From Streptomyces kaniharaensis (lineage in GTDB: Bacteria > Actinomycetota > Actinomycetes > Streptomycetales > Streptomycetaceae), in the NCBI RefSeq assembly GCF_009569385.1, contig NZ_WBOF01000001.1, forward strand, positions 3,544,001 to 3,608,000: a stretch of DNA of 64,000 bases, given 5' to 3'. This document shows positions 40,656-52,900 of the stretch, piece after piece; position 1 is the stretch's first letter; each line of letters begins with the position of its first letter. The translations under genes and the position numbers were made by a program. The notes under the pieces are model-generated. The model had not been told where the DNA came from. It made no database searches and worked only from the letters and a program-made list of their open reading frames with translations.

Positions 40656-43600
40656 CACTTCTCCTTGTCGTGCAGAGCTGAGTCAGCAGAAAAGCCGCAC
40701 CGGACCCACGTCTCGACGGCCTCGGCGCACTTCGGGTCGTTGATCAGTTCGAAGTGGCCGGCGTCGAGGTGCACCAGATCGCCGCCGAGGTCCCACGCGG
40801 GCCAGGAATGCGTCTCGTTCGCCCGGACGTACAGGCACGGAGCCTCGACACCGGCGTCGGCGCGCTCGGCCAGCAGGCGCAGGTAGGCGCCCATCGCGAG
40901 CCAGCCGGAGTCGTCGAAGGCGAGGTCGCGGCCGCCGCTGAGCAACGCGTCCATGCTCGACGCGAACGTGCCGCCCTCGTTCGCGACGACGGACCGCGGA
41001 TCCGGCGAGTCGAGCAGGACCAGGCCCGCCGCGGGCCGACCCGTGCGTTCGAGCTCGGCGGCCAGTGCGTGTGCGACGGCGCCGCCGATGGAGAAGCCGA
41101 CGAGAACCACCTCGGTGTCGCCGACGGCCTGTCGGATCCCGTCCGCGAGCATCCCGATGACGGTGTTCCAGGAGCCGGGCAGCGGCTCGTCGTCACGGAA
41201 GCCGGGCAGCGAGCAGGAGAACACGTCACGGCCGCGCAGTCCCTGGGCGAGCGCCAGGAACAGGTGCGGGCCCGAGCCGACGGCGAACGACGGTACGCAG
41301 ACGATGGCCGCCTGCCCCGGATCGCCCTTGGCGAGCCGCACCACCCGTGCGCCGTCCTGCGGCAGTTCCGCGGGCGAGGTGAAGGCCGGGCGGAAGCGGG
41401 AGGCCTCCATCAGCCAGCTCATCGCCCGGTCGAGCTCGCCCTCGGCGTGGGCGTGGCGAACCAGCGACGTGAACGTGCCGCGGCCGTCCGGGGCGGGGCG
41501 GGTGGCCGTGGACCCGCGGGACGCGGAAGCGTCCGGTGCGGACCCGTCACGTGTGGCCACGCCGCTCGGCGCACGTTCGCCGGCGTCGCCGGATGCGCCG
41601 TGGGGGGCCGCCTCGGCCGCCGCCACCTCGTCCGCCAGGTGCCGGACGAGCCAGCGGGCCAGACCGAAGGCGTCGGGGTGTTCGAAGATGACGGTCGACG
41701 CCACCTGAACGCCGGTCACCCGGCGCAGGCGGTTGCACAGCCGGACCACGCCGACCGAGTTGAAGCCCATCTCCCAGAAGCCCTGGTCCGATTCGACCGC
41801 GTCGCCGGACTCGTGGCCGAGGACGGCCGCGACCTGGGCCCGGATCACCTCCTGCGCCAGCGCCTCCCGCTCCTGCGCGGGCACGGCGGCCAGCTGCCGC
41901 ACCAGCACTCCGCTGCTGTCGTCCGCGTCCTCGTCGTGGTGCTCGGCGGGCAGTGCCGCGATCGGGGCACCCGGTCCGGACGCGGCCGGCGCCAGCCAGT
42001 ACCGCTTGCGCTGGAACGCGTAGGTCGGCAGGGGCACCCGCGCGGCCCCGGTCCCGGCGTAGAAGCCGGCCCAGTCCACCTCGATGCCGGCCGTGTGCGC
42101 CTCGGCCAGCGACAGCGCGAACCGGTCCAGGCCGCCTTCGTCGCGCCGGAGCGTCCCGATCGTGGCGACCGTCGCGACCCGGCCCTCGGCGTCGTGGGCC
42201 GTCGCGGTCTGCTCGATCGCGGTGGCCAGCAGCGGATGGGGCGACACCTCCACGAAGCGGGCCGCGCCGTCGTCGATCAGCGCGCAGATCGCGGCTTCGA
42301 AACCGACCTGGTTGCGGATGTTCCTGTACCAGTAGGTCGCGTCCAGGCCGACGGTGTCGACGTACCCGTCGACCGCCGTGGAGTAGAACGGGACCCGGCT
42401 CGCCCGGGGTGCCACCGAGGCCAACGACTCCACCAGCGCGGCCTCCAGGGGCGCGACCGCGGCGGTGTGCGAGGCGAACGCCGAACCGAGCGCGCGGGTT
42501 CGTACGCCGTCGCGTTCGCACGCGGCCTGGACCTCGACCAGGACGTCGGTGTCACCGGCGAGCACCACGGAGACCGGGCTGTTCACCACGGCGACCTCGG
42601 CCCTGCCGGCGTACGCGGCGATCCGCCGCTCGACCTCGTTGTCCGATGCCCCGATCCAGAGCAGGCCCGCGTCGCCCGGCAGCAGGTCGTGCGCGAGCCG
42701 GTTGCGCATCACCACGATCAGGGCGGCGTCCTCGAGCGACAGCGCACCGGCGACGTAGGCGGCGGCGACCTCACCCTGCGAGTGACCGACGATCACATCC
42801 GGTTCCACGCCGTGGGCCCGCCACAGCGCCGCCAGCGAGACCATCATCGCGAACATCGCGGGCTGCAGCACGTTCAACGGGATCACCCCGTCGACCACGT
42901 CCAGCGACGGCGCACCCGGCGCACCCCGCAGCACGTCCTCCAGGTTCCAGTCCACGTACGGCTCGAACGCCTTCGTGCACGCCGCGATCTCGTCCGCGAA
43001 CGCCGGTGCGGTGTCCAGCAGTTGCACCGCCATCTCGGTCCAGTGCGAACCGTGGCCCGGGAACACGAACACCGTCTTGCCGTTCAGCACCTTGCCGTCG
43101 ACGGTGTGGTCGGCCGGCATGTCGCCGGCCAGCGCCGCCAGCCCGTCGAGCAGCTCGGCCCGGTCCCGGGCCGCGACCGCGGCCCGCCGCGGCAGTGCCG
43201 CCCGGGTCGTCGCCGTCGAGAAGCCGACGTCGACCGGGTCGAGGCCGGGGTCGTCGAGCAGAGCGGCGTGCAGCCGCTCGGCCTGCGCCCGCAGCGCGGG
43301 CCGGGAACGGGCCGAGAGCAGCACCGGCACGGCGGGCGGCCGCTCGCCGGTGGACCGCGGCAGCGGATCCGGCGCCGGGGCCTCCTCCAGGATCACGTGC
43401 GCGTTGGTGCCGCTCATGCCGAAGGCCGAGATACCGGCCCGGCGCGGCCGGCCGTCGCTCTTCCAGGGCCGGTCCTCGAGAAGCAGCTCGACCTCGCCGG
43501 CCTCCCAGTCGACGTGCGGGGACGGCTCGTCGACGTGCAGGGTGCGCGGCAGCACTTCGTGTCGCAGCGCCTGCACCATCTTGATCACGCCGCCGACGCC

Positions 43601-46600
43601 GGCGGCGGGGCCGGCGTGCCCGATGTTCGACTTGAGCGACCCCAGCCACAGCGGGCCCTGGCCGTCGCGGTCCCGGCCGTAGGTCGCCAGCAGCGCCTGC
43701 GCCTCGATGGGGTCGCCCAGCTTGGTGCCGGTGCCGTGCGCCTCCACCACGTCGACCTGCGCCGCCTCCAGACCCGACGCGGCCAGGGCCGCCCGGATCA
43801 CCCGCTCCTGGGAGGGGCCGTTCGGAGCGGTCAGGCCGTTGGTGGCGCCGTCCTGGTTGATCGCACTGCCGCGCAGGACCGCCAGCACCTGGTGGCCGTT
43901 GCGGCGTGCGTCCGACAGCCGTTCCAGCACGAGCAGGCCCATGCCGTCGGAGAACGACGTGCCGTCCGCGGTCGCCGCGAACGCCTTGCACAGGCCGTCC
44001 GGTGACAGACCGTGGATGCGCGCGGTGTCGGACAGGGCGGTCGGGGTGGACATCACGGTCACACCACCCGCCAGGGCGAGCGAACACTCGCCCGCCCGCA
44101 GCGCCTGCATCGCCAGGTGCAGCGCCACCAGGGACGCGGAGCAGGCCGTGTCCACGGTGACCGCCGGGCCCTCCAACCCCAGGGTGTAGGAGATCCGCCC
44201 GGACAGCACGCTCGACATCACACCGGTCATGTGGAACTGCTCGAGCTCGGGCGGCATGGCGGTGCCGTAGTCCGGGTTGACCGCACCGCAGTACACGCCG
44301 GTGTCACTGCCGCGCAGCGAGGTCGGGTCGATGCCCGCGTGCTCGAACGCCTCCCAGGCCCCCTCCAGCAGCCAACGCTGCTGGGGATCCATCGCCCGTG
44401 CCTCGTGGGGGCCGATGCCGAAGAAGCCGGCGTCGAAGTCGCCCGCGCCCTTGATGAACCCGCCGACCCGCGCGTAGGTGGTGCCGGGGTGCTCGGGGTC
44501 GGGGTGGTACAGCTCGTCGATGTTCCAGTCGCGGTCGGTGGGAAACCCACCCATGCCGTCCCGACCGGCGGCCACGAGCTCCCACAGGTCGTCCGGCGAG
44601 TTCACCCCGCCCGGGTACCGGCAGCTCATCCCGACGATCGCGAGCGGTTCGTCGACCGCTCCGCGGCGCGAGCGCACCACCGGCCGCGGGGTGTCGGCGG
44701 TCTCGGCCAGTTCGCCGACGATCACGCGGGCGATCGCCGCCGGAGTCGGGTGGTCGAAGACCATCGTCGCCGACAGCCGCAGGCCGGTGACCCGGGTCAG
44801 TCGGTTGCGCAGCTCGACGGCGCCCATGGAGTCGAGCCCCACGTCCTTGAACGGGCGCTCGGGGTCGATCGCGGTGTGGGCGTCGTGCCCGAGGACCGCG
44901 GCGAACTGCGCGCGCACCAGGTCGAGGACGACCCGCACGCGGTCCGCCTCGGGCGTCCGGGCGAGCGTGCGCGCCAGCGATCCGCCTGCGCGGCCACGGC
45001 GGGCGGGCGTCCGGACCAGTCCGCGCAGCAGCGGGGCCAGCGTTCCCTGATGGGCCCGGGCCCGCAGGTCGGCCGCGTCCAGGTGGAGCGGCGCGAGGAG
45101 GGCCGGCGTCGCCGCGCCCATCCGGTCGACCAGCTGCCGCGCCGGCCCGGGCTCCTCGGCGGCGTCCACCGAGATGCCGTCCACCGAGGTGCCGTCCACC
45201 GAGGTGCTCCAGACCAGTGCGGTCACCGGCACGCCCTCGGTGCGCCACCGGTGGCCGGCGGCGTCCAGGGCCGCGTCGGCGGCGGCGTTGGCGACTCGCC
45301 CGGCGGTGCCGAAGAGTCCGGCGCCGGAACAGACCAGCGCGAACGCGGCCAGGTCCTGACCGGCGGTCAGCTCGCGCAGCCGCAGCGCGACGTCGAGCTT
45401 CGCGCCGACCGCCCGGTCGAGCTGGTCGCCGGTGAGCGTCTCGAGGGTGCCGTCGTCGACGACCCCGGGCGCGTGGACGACCGCGGTCAGCGGAGCGTCC
45501 AGGGAGGACAGCGCGTCGGCGAGCGCGTCGGCGGTGTCGCAGACCACGGCGCGAGCGCCCGACCCGGCCAGCTCGGCGACCACCGCGTCGACGGCCTCGT
45601 CGGGGCCGCCGAAGGTCACCAGGAGCAGCTGCTCGGCGCCGTACCGCTCGGCCAGCTGCCTGGCGACCACCGGGCCGGCACCGCCCGGACCGCAGGTGAT
45701 CAGGACCGTCCCGGCCCGATCCGGCACCGCTCCGGCCTCGATCGGGGGAGCGGGGGCGAGGCGGGGCGCGAACAGCGCACCCTCGCGGACTGCCAGCTCG
45801 GGCTCGTCGAGCTCACCGAGCACGGTCCAGTCCGCGATGCCGTGCTCGTCGAGATCGACGAGCACCACCGTGTCCGGATGTTCCGTCCGGGCGACGCGTA
45901 CCGCACCCCAGACCGCCGCCGCCGCGGGATCGGGCACGAGGTCGCCGGCCGCGACCGCGCCGCGGGTCACCAGCACCAGCCGCGCGTCGGCCGACAAGGG
46001 GCTCGACAGCCAGCCGCGCACCGTGTCGACGGCATGCCCGGCCAGCTCCCGGACCCCGGTGTCGCCGTCCGGCGCCGTGATCGGAGCCAGGACGAGGGCG
46101 GGCGCCTGCGCGCCGCCGGCCAGCGCCGACTTCAGGGCGTCGAGATCGGCGTACCGCTCCCCGGCGGCCTCCAGGTCACCCAGGACCGCGATCCGCGCCG
46201 CCGGCGACGGCTCCGCGTCCACCGTCGTCCAGGTCAGCTCGAACAGGGAGTCCGTGCCGTGCCGCAGCGCACCGTCGAGTTCCGGCGCGGGACGGTAGCC
46301 GACCCGGCCGACCGACAGCAGCGGCCCGCCGTCGACGTCCACCGCGTCCACACGCAGCACCGAGTCCGCCGCCGTGACCCGCACCCGGGCGCGCGCCGCG
46401 GTGGTCGGTCCGAACGACACGTCCGACCACGAGACCGGCAGGTTCGGCGAAGCACCCGGCTCGGCGTCGAACAGGCCGCCCTGGAGCGCCGCGTCGAACA
46501 GCGCGGGGTGGAGTCCGTACCCGGTGCCGTCGATGTCGTCGGGCAGTGCGACCTCGGTGTAGATCTCCGCGCCGCGACGCCAGGCCGCCTGCACTCCCTG

Positions 46601-49600
46601 GAACAGCGGACCGTAGTCGACCCCGGCCTCCGCGAGGCGCGTGTAGAGGTCGTCGACCGGGACGGGCTCGGCGTCCACCGGCGGCCACTGCGCGTCGAAC
46701 GGCACCGGCGACGCCGTGGCGCCACCGAGCCGGCCCCTGGCGTGGCAGACCGCCTCCGGCCGATCGCCGGCAGCGCCGCCGGCGGTGGCGCGCGAGTAGA
46801 TCGCGATCTCGCGGCGGCCGTCGGCGTCGGCGGCACCGACGGTCACCTGGACCTGCCGCGGCTCGTCGGTGAGGACCACCTGCGCGGTGATCTCCAGCTC
46901 CTCCAGCACCGGGCAGCCGATCGCCGTTCCGGCCGTCACCGCCAGGTCGACCAGGGCGACACCGGGGACCACCAGCGCCCCGAGCACGACGTGATCGGCG
47001 ATCCACGGCTGCGTGCCGGCCGCGATGCGCCCCGTGAACACCCATTCGTCGCGGTCGGCCACCGGCACCGCGGCGGAGAGGACCGCGTGGTCCAGCCCGA
47101 CCTGACCGGCCGCGGACGCGTCCGCCGAGCCGGTACCGGGCGCCAGCCAGAACCGCTCGCGCTGGAACGCGTACGTCGGCAGATCCACCCGGGCCGCCGA
47201 GGTCCCGGCGTAGTAAGCCGCCCAGTCGACCTCGACTCCGGCGATCCGCGCCCCGCCGAGGAAGCGGGCGAACGTCTCGGCCTCGTCGTGCCGCGCGCGC
47301 AGCGCCGGAACCAGGACGGCGTCGTCGGCGCCGTCGAGGGTCTGCCCGGCCATCGCGGTCAGCACCGCGTCCGGGCCGAGCTCCAGGAACCGCCGGGCAC
47401 CTAGCCCGTACAGGGTCCGCACACCGTCGGCGAACCGCACCGCCCGCCGGACGTGCTTCACCCAGTACATCGGGTCGGTGATCTCGTCGGTCACCCGCTC
47501 GCCGGTCACGTTCGACACGATCGCGATCTTCGGCGTGGAGAACCGCAGGCCCCGGGCGACGGCGGCGAACTCCGCCAGCATCGGCTCCATCCGCGGCGAG
47601 TGGAACGCGTGCGACACCTTCAACCGCGACGTCTTCCGGTCCGCGAAGTTCGCCAGCCACTCCTCGGCGGCGTCGGCGTCACCGGACACCACCACCGCCC
47701 GCGGGCCGTTCACCGCGGCGATCTCCAGCCGGCCCTCGTAGCCGCCCAGCGTCGCGACGACCTCGTCCTCGCCGGCCTGGACCGCCACCATCGCGCCGCC
47801 CTCCGGCAGCGCCCCCATCAACCGGCCGCGCGCCACCACCAGGGCGGCGGCGTCCGCCAGCGACAGCACCCCGGCCACGTGTGCCGCGGCGATCTCGCCC
47901 ACCGAGTGCCCGATCAGGAAGTCCGGTCGCACACCGAACGATTCGACCAGCCGGTACAGCGCCACCTCGACGGCGAACAACGCCACCTGCGTGTACTCGG
48001 TGGCGTTGAGCAGCGCCGCCTCGGCGGAGTCCGGCTCCGCGCTCAGCAACGCGCGCATCGAGCGGCCGACCAGCGGATCCACCGCCGCGCACACCTCGTC
48101 CAGCGCGGTGGAGAACGTCGGGTACGTCTGCGCCAGATCGATGCCCATCCGGGCCCGCTGGGCGCCCTGACCGGTGAACAGCACCGCCGTCTTCCCGGCG
48201 ACCGCCCGGAAGTCGACCGCCCCGGGCTCCCCGGCGGCCAGGGCCGTCAACGCGGCCATCAGCCCGTCCCGGTCGGCGGCCGGGACGACCGCGCGCCGTT
48301 CCAGCAGCGCGCGCGTGGTCGCCATCGAGTACCCGATGTCGGCCGGCGTCAACTCCGGCCGCTGCGCCAGGTGTTCGCACAACCGCCCGGCCTGCGCCCG
48401 CAGCGCCGCCTCGGTGCGCCCCGACAGCAGCACCGGTACGACACCCGAGGGCCGTCCTGCCGCATCCGGGTCCGTGGTCGTGCCGGGCGCCGAGGGCGCC
48501 GAGGGCGCCTCCTCCAGGATGACGTGCACGTTGGTGCCGCTCACACCGAACGACGAGACACCCGCCCGCCGCGGCCGGTCGCCCGGCCGCCACGGCTGCG
48601 AGCGCGTCAGCAGGGCGACCTGGCCGCTGTCCCAGTCCACGTTGGACGACGGGGTGTCCGCGTGCAGGGTGACCGGCAGCGTCTCGTGACGCATCGCCAG
48701 CACCATCTTGATCACGCCGGCGATACCGGCGGCCGCCGAGGTGTGCCCGATGTTCGACTTGATCGACCCCAGCCACAGCGGGCCGTTCGTCCGTTCCCGG
48801 CCGTAGGTGCGCAGCAGCGCGTGCGCCTCGATCGGGTCGCCGAGCTCCGTTCCCGTGCCGTGGCCCTCCACGGCGTCCACGTCCGCGGGCGACAGACCCG
48901 AGGTGGCCAACGCCGCCCGGATCACCCGCTCCTGCGCGGGGCCGCTCGGCGCGGTCAGCCCGTTGCTCGCACCGTCCTGGTTCACGGCGCTGCCGCGCAC
49001 GACGGCCAGCACGGTGTGCCCGCGCCGCCGCGCGTCCGAGAGCCGCTCCAGCACGATGAGACCGCAGCCGTCGGCGAAGCCGGTGCCGTCGGCCCCTTCC
49101 GCGTACGCCTTGCACCGGCCGTCGGGCGCCAGCCCGCGCTGCCGGCTGAACTCGACGAGCAGGGTCGGGCTCGACAGCACGGTCACACCGCCGACCAGCG
49201 CCATCGAGCACTCGCCGCCCCGCAGCGCCTGCGCGGCCTGGTGCAGCGCCACCAGCGACGACGAACACGCGGTGTCCACCGTGACCGCCGGGCCTTCCAG
49301 CCCCAGCAGGTACGAGATCCGCCCGGCCAGCACGCTGGTCAGGATGCCCAGCCGGTACCCGCCCAGCTCCGGGGGCATCGTGGCGCCGTACTCGGAGCTG
49401 ATCGCACCGCAGAAGACACCGGTGTCGCTGCCGCGCAAGGACGTCGGATCGATCCCGGCGTGCTCGAACGCCTCCCACGCGCCCTCCAGGATCAGCCGCG
49501 CCGCCGGATCCATCGCGAGCGCCTCGCGCGGACCGATCCCGAAGAAGTCGGCGTCGAACTCCGCGACCCCGTCGACGAATCCGCCCGTCCGGGCATACGT

Positions 49601-49873
49601 GGTCCCGGGATGATCCGGGTCCGGGTGGTACAGGCGGTCGACCTGCCAGCCGCGGTCCTCGGGCAGCGGCACCATGGCGTCGCGGCCCTGCGACAGCAGC
49701 TCCCACAGGAGCTCCGGAGACGTCGCGCCGCCGCCGAACCGGCAGCTCATTCCCACGATCGCCAGGGGCTCGGACGCTCGCGTCCGCAGCTGCCGGTTCT
49801 CCTTGCGGAGCTGCTCGTTGTCCTTGATCGACATGCGTAGCGCGTCGACAAGCTCGTTCGTGTTCGCAGTCAT
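40655..49873 (-). CDS. type I PKS: modules 6 and 7 with thioesterase
   Basis: Last synthase (3072 residues). The docking head [20 protein letters not shown] is class 1b-like. Module 6 is KS (about residue 203), AT with HAFH (malonyl), DH ([15 protein letters not shown]), a degenerate KR and ACP (GLDSM about 1680). In the KR the nucleotide loop is CGPGGAG and the catalytic Tyr is Asn (RVANAAAD), so the beta-ketone should remain and the DH idle. Module 7 is KS (DTACSAS about 1910), AT (GHSQGE, unusual GHGSHW and FASH), no reductive domains, ACP (GFNSV about 2702), then TE with GFSIG (Ser2928, codon 41090-41092) and His in AGHFE (about 3040). It ends the chain as a 3,5-dioxo thioester suited to pyrone closure. 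GAGGA lies 6 bases before the start. Confidence 0.96.
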   Translation of the reverse strand: MTANTNELVDALRMSIKDNEQLRKENRQLRTRASEPLAIVGMSCRFGGGATSPELLWELLSQGRDAMVPLPEDRGWQVDRLYHPDPDHPGTTYARTGGFVDGVAEFDADFFGIGPREALAMDPAARLILEGAWEAFEHAGIDPTSLRGSDTGVFCGAISSEYGATMPPELGGYRLGILTSVLAGRISYLLGLEGPAVTVDTACSSSLVALHQAAQALRGGECSMALVGGVTVLSSPTLLVEFSRQRGLAPDGRCKAYAEGADGTGFADGCGLIVLERLSDARRRGHTVLAVVRGSAVNQDGASNGLTAPSGPAQERVIRAALATSGLSPADVDAVEGHGTGTELGDPIEAHALLRTYGRERTNGPLWLGSIKSNIGHTSAAAGIAGVIKMVLAMRHETLPVTLHADTPSSNVDWDSGQVALLTRSQPWRPGDRPRRAGVSSFGVSGTNVHVILEEAPSAPSAPGTTTDPDAAGRPSGVVPVLLSGRTEAALRAQAGRLCEHLAQRPELTPADIGYSMATTRALLERRAVVPAADRDGLMAALTALAAGEPGAVDFRAVAGKTAVLFTGQGAQRARMGIDLAQTYPTFSTALDEVCAAVDPLVGRSMRALLSAEPDSAEAALLNATEYTQVALFAVEVALYRLVESFGVRPDFLIGHSVGEIAAAHVAGVLSLADAAALVVARGRLMGALPEGGAMVAVQAGEDEVVATLGGYEGRLEIAAVNGPRAVVVSGDADAAEEWLANFADRKTSRLKVSHAFHSPRMEPMLAEFAAVARGLRFSTPKIAIVSNVTGERVTDEITDPMYWVKHVRRAVRFADGVRTLYGLGARRFLELGPDAVLTAMAGQTLDGADDAVLVPALRARHDEAETFARFLGGARIAGVEVDWAAYYAGTSAARVDLPTYAFQRERFWLAPGTGSADASAAGQVGLDHAVLSAAVPVADRDEWVFTGRIAAGTQPWIADHVVLGALVVPGVALVDLAVTAGTAIGCPVLEELEITAQVVLTDEPRQVQVTVGAADADGRREIAIYSRATAGGAAGDRPEAVCHARGRLGGATASPVPFDAQWPPVDAEPVPVDDLYTRLAEAGVDYGPLFQGVQAAWRRGAEIYTEVALPDDIDGTGYGLHPALFDAALQGGLFDAEPGASPNLPVSWSDVSFGPTTAARARVRVTAADSVLRVDAVDVDGGPLLSVGRVGYRPAPELDGALRHGTDSLFELTWTTVDAEPSPAARIAVLGDLEAAGERYADLDALKSALAGGAQAPALVLAPITAPDGDTGVRELAGHAVDTVRGWLSSPLSADARLVLVTRGAVAAGDLVPDPAAAAVWGAVRVARTEHPDTVVLVDLDEHGIADWTVLGELDEPELAVREGALFAPRLAPAPPIEAGAVPDRAGTVLITCGPGGAGPVVARQLAERYGAEQLLLVTFGGPDEAVDAVVAELAGSGARAVVCDTADALADALSSLDAPLTAVVHAPGVVDDGTLETLTGDQLDRAVGAKLDVALRLRELTAGQDLAAFALVCSGAGLFGTAGRVANAAADAALDAAGHRWRTEGVPVTALVWSTSVDGTSVDGISVDAAEEPGPARQLVDRMGAATPALLAPLHLDAADLRARAHQGTLAPLLRGLVRTPARRGRAGGSLARTLARTPEADRVRVVLDLVRAQFAAVLGHDAHTAIDPERPFKDVGLDSMGAVELRNRLTRVTGLRLSATMVFDHPTPAAIARVIVGELAETADTPRPVVRSRRGAVDEPLAIVGMSCRYPGGVNSPDDLWELVAAGRDGMGGFPTDRDWNIDELYHPDPEHPGTTYARVGGFIKGAGDFDAGFFGIGPHEARAMDPQQRWLLEGAWEAFEHAGIDPTSLRGSDTGVYCGAVNPDYGTAMPPELEQFHMTGVMSSVLSGRISYTLGLEGPAVTVDTACSASLVALHLAMQALRAGECSLALAGGVTVMSTPTALSDTARIHGLSPDGLCKAFAATADGTSFSDGMGLLVLERLSDARRNGHQVLAVLRGSAINQDGATNGLTAPNGPSQERVIRAALAASGLEAAQVDVVEAHGTGTKLGDPIEAQALLATYGRDRDGQGPLWLGSLKSNIGHAGPAAGVGGVIKMVQALRHEVLPRTLHVDEPSPHVDWEAGEVELLLEDRPWKSDGRPRRAGISAFGMSGTNAHVILEEAPAPDPLPRSTGERPPAVPVLLSARSRPALRAQAERLHAALLDDPGLDPVDVGFSTATTRAALPRRAAVAARDRAELLDGLAALAGDMPADHTVDGKVLNGKTVFVFPGHGSHWTEMAVQLLDTAPAFADEIAACTKAFEPYVDWNLEDVLRGAPGAPSLDVVDGVIPLNVLQPAMFAMMVSLAALWRAHGVEPDVIVGHSQGEVAAAYVAGALSLEDAALIVVMRNRLAHDLLPGDAGLLWIGASDNEVERRIAAYAGRAEVAVVNSPVSVVLAGDTDVLVEVQAACERDGVRTRALGSAFASHTAAVAPLEAALVESLASVAPRASRVPFYSTAVDGYVDTVGLDATYWYRNIRNQVGFEAAICALIDDGAARFVEVSPHPLLATAIEQTATAHDAEGRVATVATIGTLRRDEGGLDRFALSLAEAHTAGIEVDWAGFYAGTGAARVPLPTYAFQRKRYWLAPAASGPGAPIAALPAEHHDEDADDSSGVLVRQLAAVPAQEREALAQEVIRAQVAAVLGHESGDAVESDQGFWEMGFNSVGVVRLCNRLRRVTGVQVASTVIFEHPDAFGLARWLVRHLADEVAAAEAAPHGASGDAGERAPSGVATRDGSAPDASASRGSTATRPAPDGRGTFTSLVRHAHAEGELDRAMSWLMEASRFRPAFTSPAELPQDGARVVRLAKGDPGQAAIVCVPSFAVGSGPHLFLALAQGLRGRDVFSCSLPGFRDDEPLPGSWNTVIGMLADGIRQAVGDTEVVLVGFSIGGAVAHALAAELERTGRPAAGLVLLDSPDPRSVVANEGGTFASSMDALLSGGRDLAFDDSGWLAMGAYLRLLAERADAGVEAPCLYVRANETHSWPAWDLGGDLVHLDAGHFELINDPKCAEAVETWVRCGFSADSALHDKEK
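45163..45207 (-). repeat. 3 x 15-bp tandem repeat inside the dead KR of module 6
   Basis: Three copies of a CGTCCACCGAGGTGC unit (the first with one change) encode TSVDG-type repeats just after the segment where an active KR has its WGLW region. This insertion in a catalytic domain supports loss of function. Confidence 0.8.
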
Positions 49874-49926
49874 GCTCGTTCCTCACTTCCCGCGCGGCGG
49901 TCGGCGCGCATGTCGGCCGTACGCAC

Positions 49927-52900
49927 CTAGCGGTCCCCTCGAGCCATCCGGATCAGTGCTTCCGCGTCGAGGTCGTCGACCGACCCGTCGCCGCCGTCCC
50001 GGGTCTCCTCCTCCGGCACCTCGCCGCGCGCCAGATCGAACAAGGTGTCCAGCAGCCCCGCCTGGCGCAGGCGGTCGATCGGAATCGAGGCGAGAACCGC
50101 GCGGATCCCGGCGGTGTCGTCGTCGGCCCGGCCGCCGGTCACGGCCTCCGGTTCGACGGATTCGAGCAGGTACCGGGCCACCGCCGCCGCGTTCGGGTGG
50201 TCGAAGACGAGGGTGGCCGGCAACCGCAGACCGGTGATCTTGTTGAGCCGGTTCCGCAGCCCGACGCTGGCGAGGGAGTCGAATCCCATGTCCCGGAATG
50301 CCCGGTCGGGTTCGACCGCCGCCGCCGACTCGTGTCCGAGCACGGCCGACACCTGCGCCTGCACCAGCTCCAGGACCACCTGTTCGCGGTCCTCGTCGGT
50401 GACCCCGGCCAGCCGCTGCACGAGCGAACCGCCGGCGGCCTCGGCGGTCCGTGCCGGAACCCGCACGAGTCCGCGCAGCAGCGGGGGCAGCGCTCCCGTC
50501 CGGGCCTGGGCCCGCAGGGCGGCCAGGTCCAGTTGCACCGGAGCCAGCAGTCCGGCGTCGAGCCCCAGCGAGTAGTCGAACAGCTCCAGGCCACTATCGA
50601 CCGGCAGCAGTGCCACGCCGGCACTCTCGATGCGGGCCACGTCTGTGCTGTCGAGACGGCCGGCCATCCCGGCGCCGTCGCCCCACAGCCCCCAGGCCAG
50701 GGAGGTGGCCGGCACTCCGTCGGCCCGCAGCCGCTGTGCCATCGCGTCGAGACCGGCGTTCGCGGCGGCGTAACAGGCCTGTCCCGGGTTGCCGAACAGC
50801 GAGGCGCCCGAGGAGAACAGCACGAACGCCGACAGGTCCGTGTCCGCGGTCAGTTCGTGCAGCAGCCACGCCGCGTCCACCTTCGGCCGCATGACCTCGG
50901 CGAGCTGTTCCGGGGTCACCGACTCGATCACCCCGTCGGCGAGCACGCCGGCGGTGTGCACGACCGCCGTGAGCGGGGCCTCCAGCGAGTCCAGCAGGGC
51001 GACGACCTGGTCCCGGTCGCCGATGTCGCAGGCCTCGATCCGCACCCGCGCACCGAGCGCGGTCAGCTCGGCCTCCAGTTCGACGGCGCCGTCGGCGTCG
51101 GGGCCGCGCCGGCTGACCAGCACCAGGTTCTTCACGCGGTGCGTGGCGGCCAGGTGACGGGCGAACACCACGCCCAGGCCGCCGGTGCCGCCGGTGACCA
51201 GCACGGTGCCGTCCGGGTCGAGCGAGCGCGTCGCGTCCGCGGCGACCGCGGGCACCCGTGCCAGTCGCGGCGCCGACACCCGGCCCGCCCGTACGGCCAG
51301 TTGCGGTTCGTCGGCTGCCAGCAGGGCGTCCCACGGCACGTCGGCATCGTCGGCGCCGTCGGCGTCGAGGTCGACGAGCACGATCCGGCCCGGATGCTCG
51401 GTCTGGACGCTTCGCCCGAGACCCCAGGCCGAGGCCTGGGCGATGTCGGGAGTCTCCCCGTCGAGCGCCACCGCGCCGCGGGTGACCGCGACCAGCCGGG
51501 TACCGCCCAGGGCTTCACTGGCCAGCCACCGCTGCAGGGTGGCGAGCATCTGTTCGGCGGCTTCGCGGGCCGCCGAGGCCGGAGCGTCGGAGGTGACGTC
51601 CGAGGTGATGTTCCGGTCGATCCGGACCAGGACCGCGTCCGGGGCCCCGGTGCCCTCGGCGACCGCCCGCTCCACCGCGTCCAGATCGGTGAAACCGTCG
51701 GCGCCCCAGCCCACGCGGACCAGCCCCGCCGGTTCCGCCGGGCCCATCGGCACCGGCACCCACTCGACGCCGTACAGCGACTCCGGTCCGCCGCCGCGCA
51801 CCGCCTCCAGCTGCGCCGGGTCCACCGTTCGGTACACCAGGCCGCCGATGCTCATCACCGGCTCGCCGGTCTCGTCGAACATGTCGACGTGCAGTCCGGT
51901 CTCGGGGGACGCGGCGATCCGCACCCGTGCCGACCGCACCCGCCGCCCCGAGCGCACCCCCGACCACGTGAACGGCATCTCCACCGACGCGTTCGGGTCC
52001 TTGTCGACCAGCGCGCCCTGCAGCGCGGCGTCGAACAGGGCCGGATGCAGCACGAAGCCCGCATCGTCGGCGTCGTCGGGCAGCGCCACTTCGGTGCAGA
52101 TCCCGGTCCCGACCCGCCAGGCGGCGCGGATGCCCTTGAACAGCGGCCCGTAGTCGAGTCCGGCCAGCGCCATCCGCTCGTACAGCGCGTCCACCGGGAT
52201 CGGCTCGGCACCCGCAGGCGGCCACTGCGCCGCACCCGGTACGGGCGAAGCGGACTCGGCGGTCAGCCAGCCGCGCACGTGGCAGACCGGTTCGGGAGCC
52301 TCGTCGTCCCGCCCGGCGTCCGGGGCCGAGTACACCGCGACCTCGCGGCGCCCGTCGTCGTCCGGAGCGCCGACGGTCACCTGGACCCGGCAGCCCGCCT
52401 CGTCGTCGAGAACGAGCGGCGCCTCCAGCACCGCCTCGTCCAGAGCCCCGCAGCCGACCCCGGCGCCCGCGGCCAACGCCAGTTCCACCAGCGCGGTTCC
52501 CGGGGCGATGGGGATGCCGAAGACCACGTGGTCACGGATCCACGGCTGGGAGTCCGGGGAGATCCGGCCGGTGTAGACCCACTCGTCCCGGTCACCGACC
52601 CGCGAGGCCGCCGCGAGGACGGGGTGGTCCACCGCGTGCAACCCGAGGGCCGCGGCGTCCCCGGCGCCGGTGCCCGCCGTCAGCCAGTACCGGTTGCGCT
52701 GGAACGCGTAGGTCGGCAGGGTCACCGCACGCGCACCGCTGCCCGCGTAGAAGGCCGACCAGTCCACCGCCACACCGGCGACATGGGCCTCGGCCACCGA
52801 CGACGCGAACCGCTCGAAGCCACCCTCGTCACGCCGCAGCGATCCGACGACGCCCACCCGGGAGTCGGCGCCGTGATCGGCGACGGTGTTCTCCACCGCG

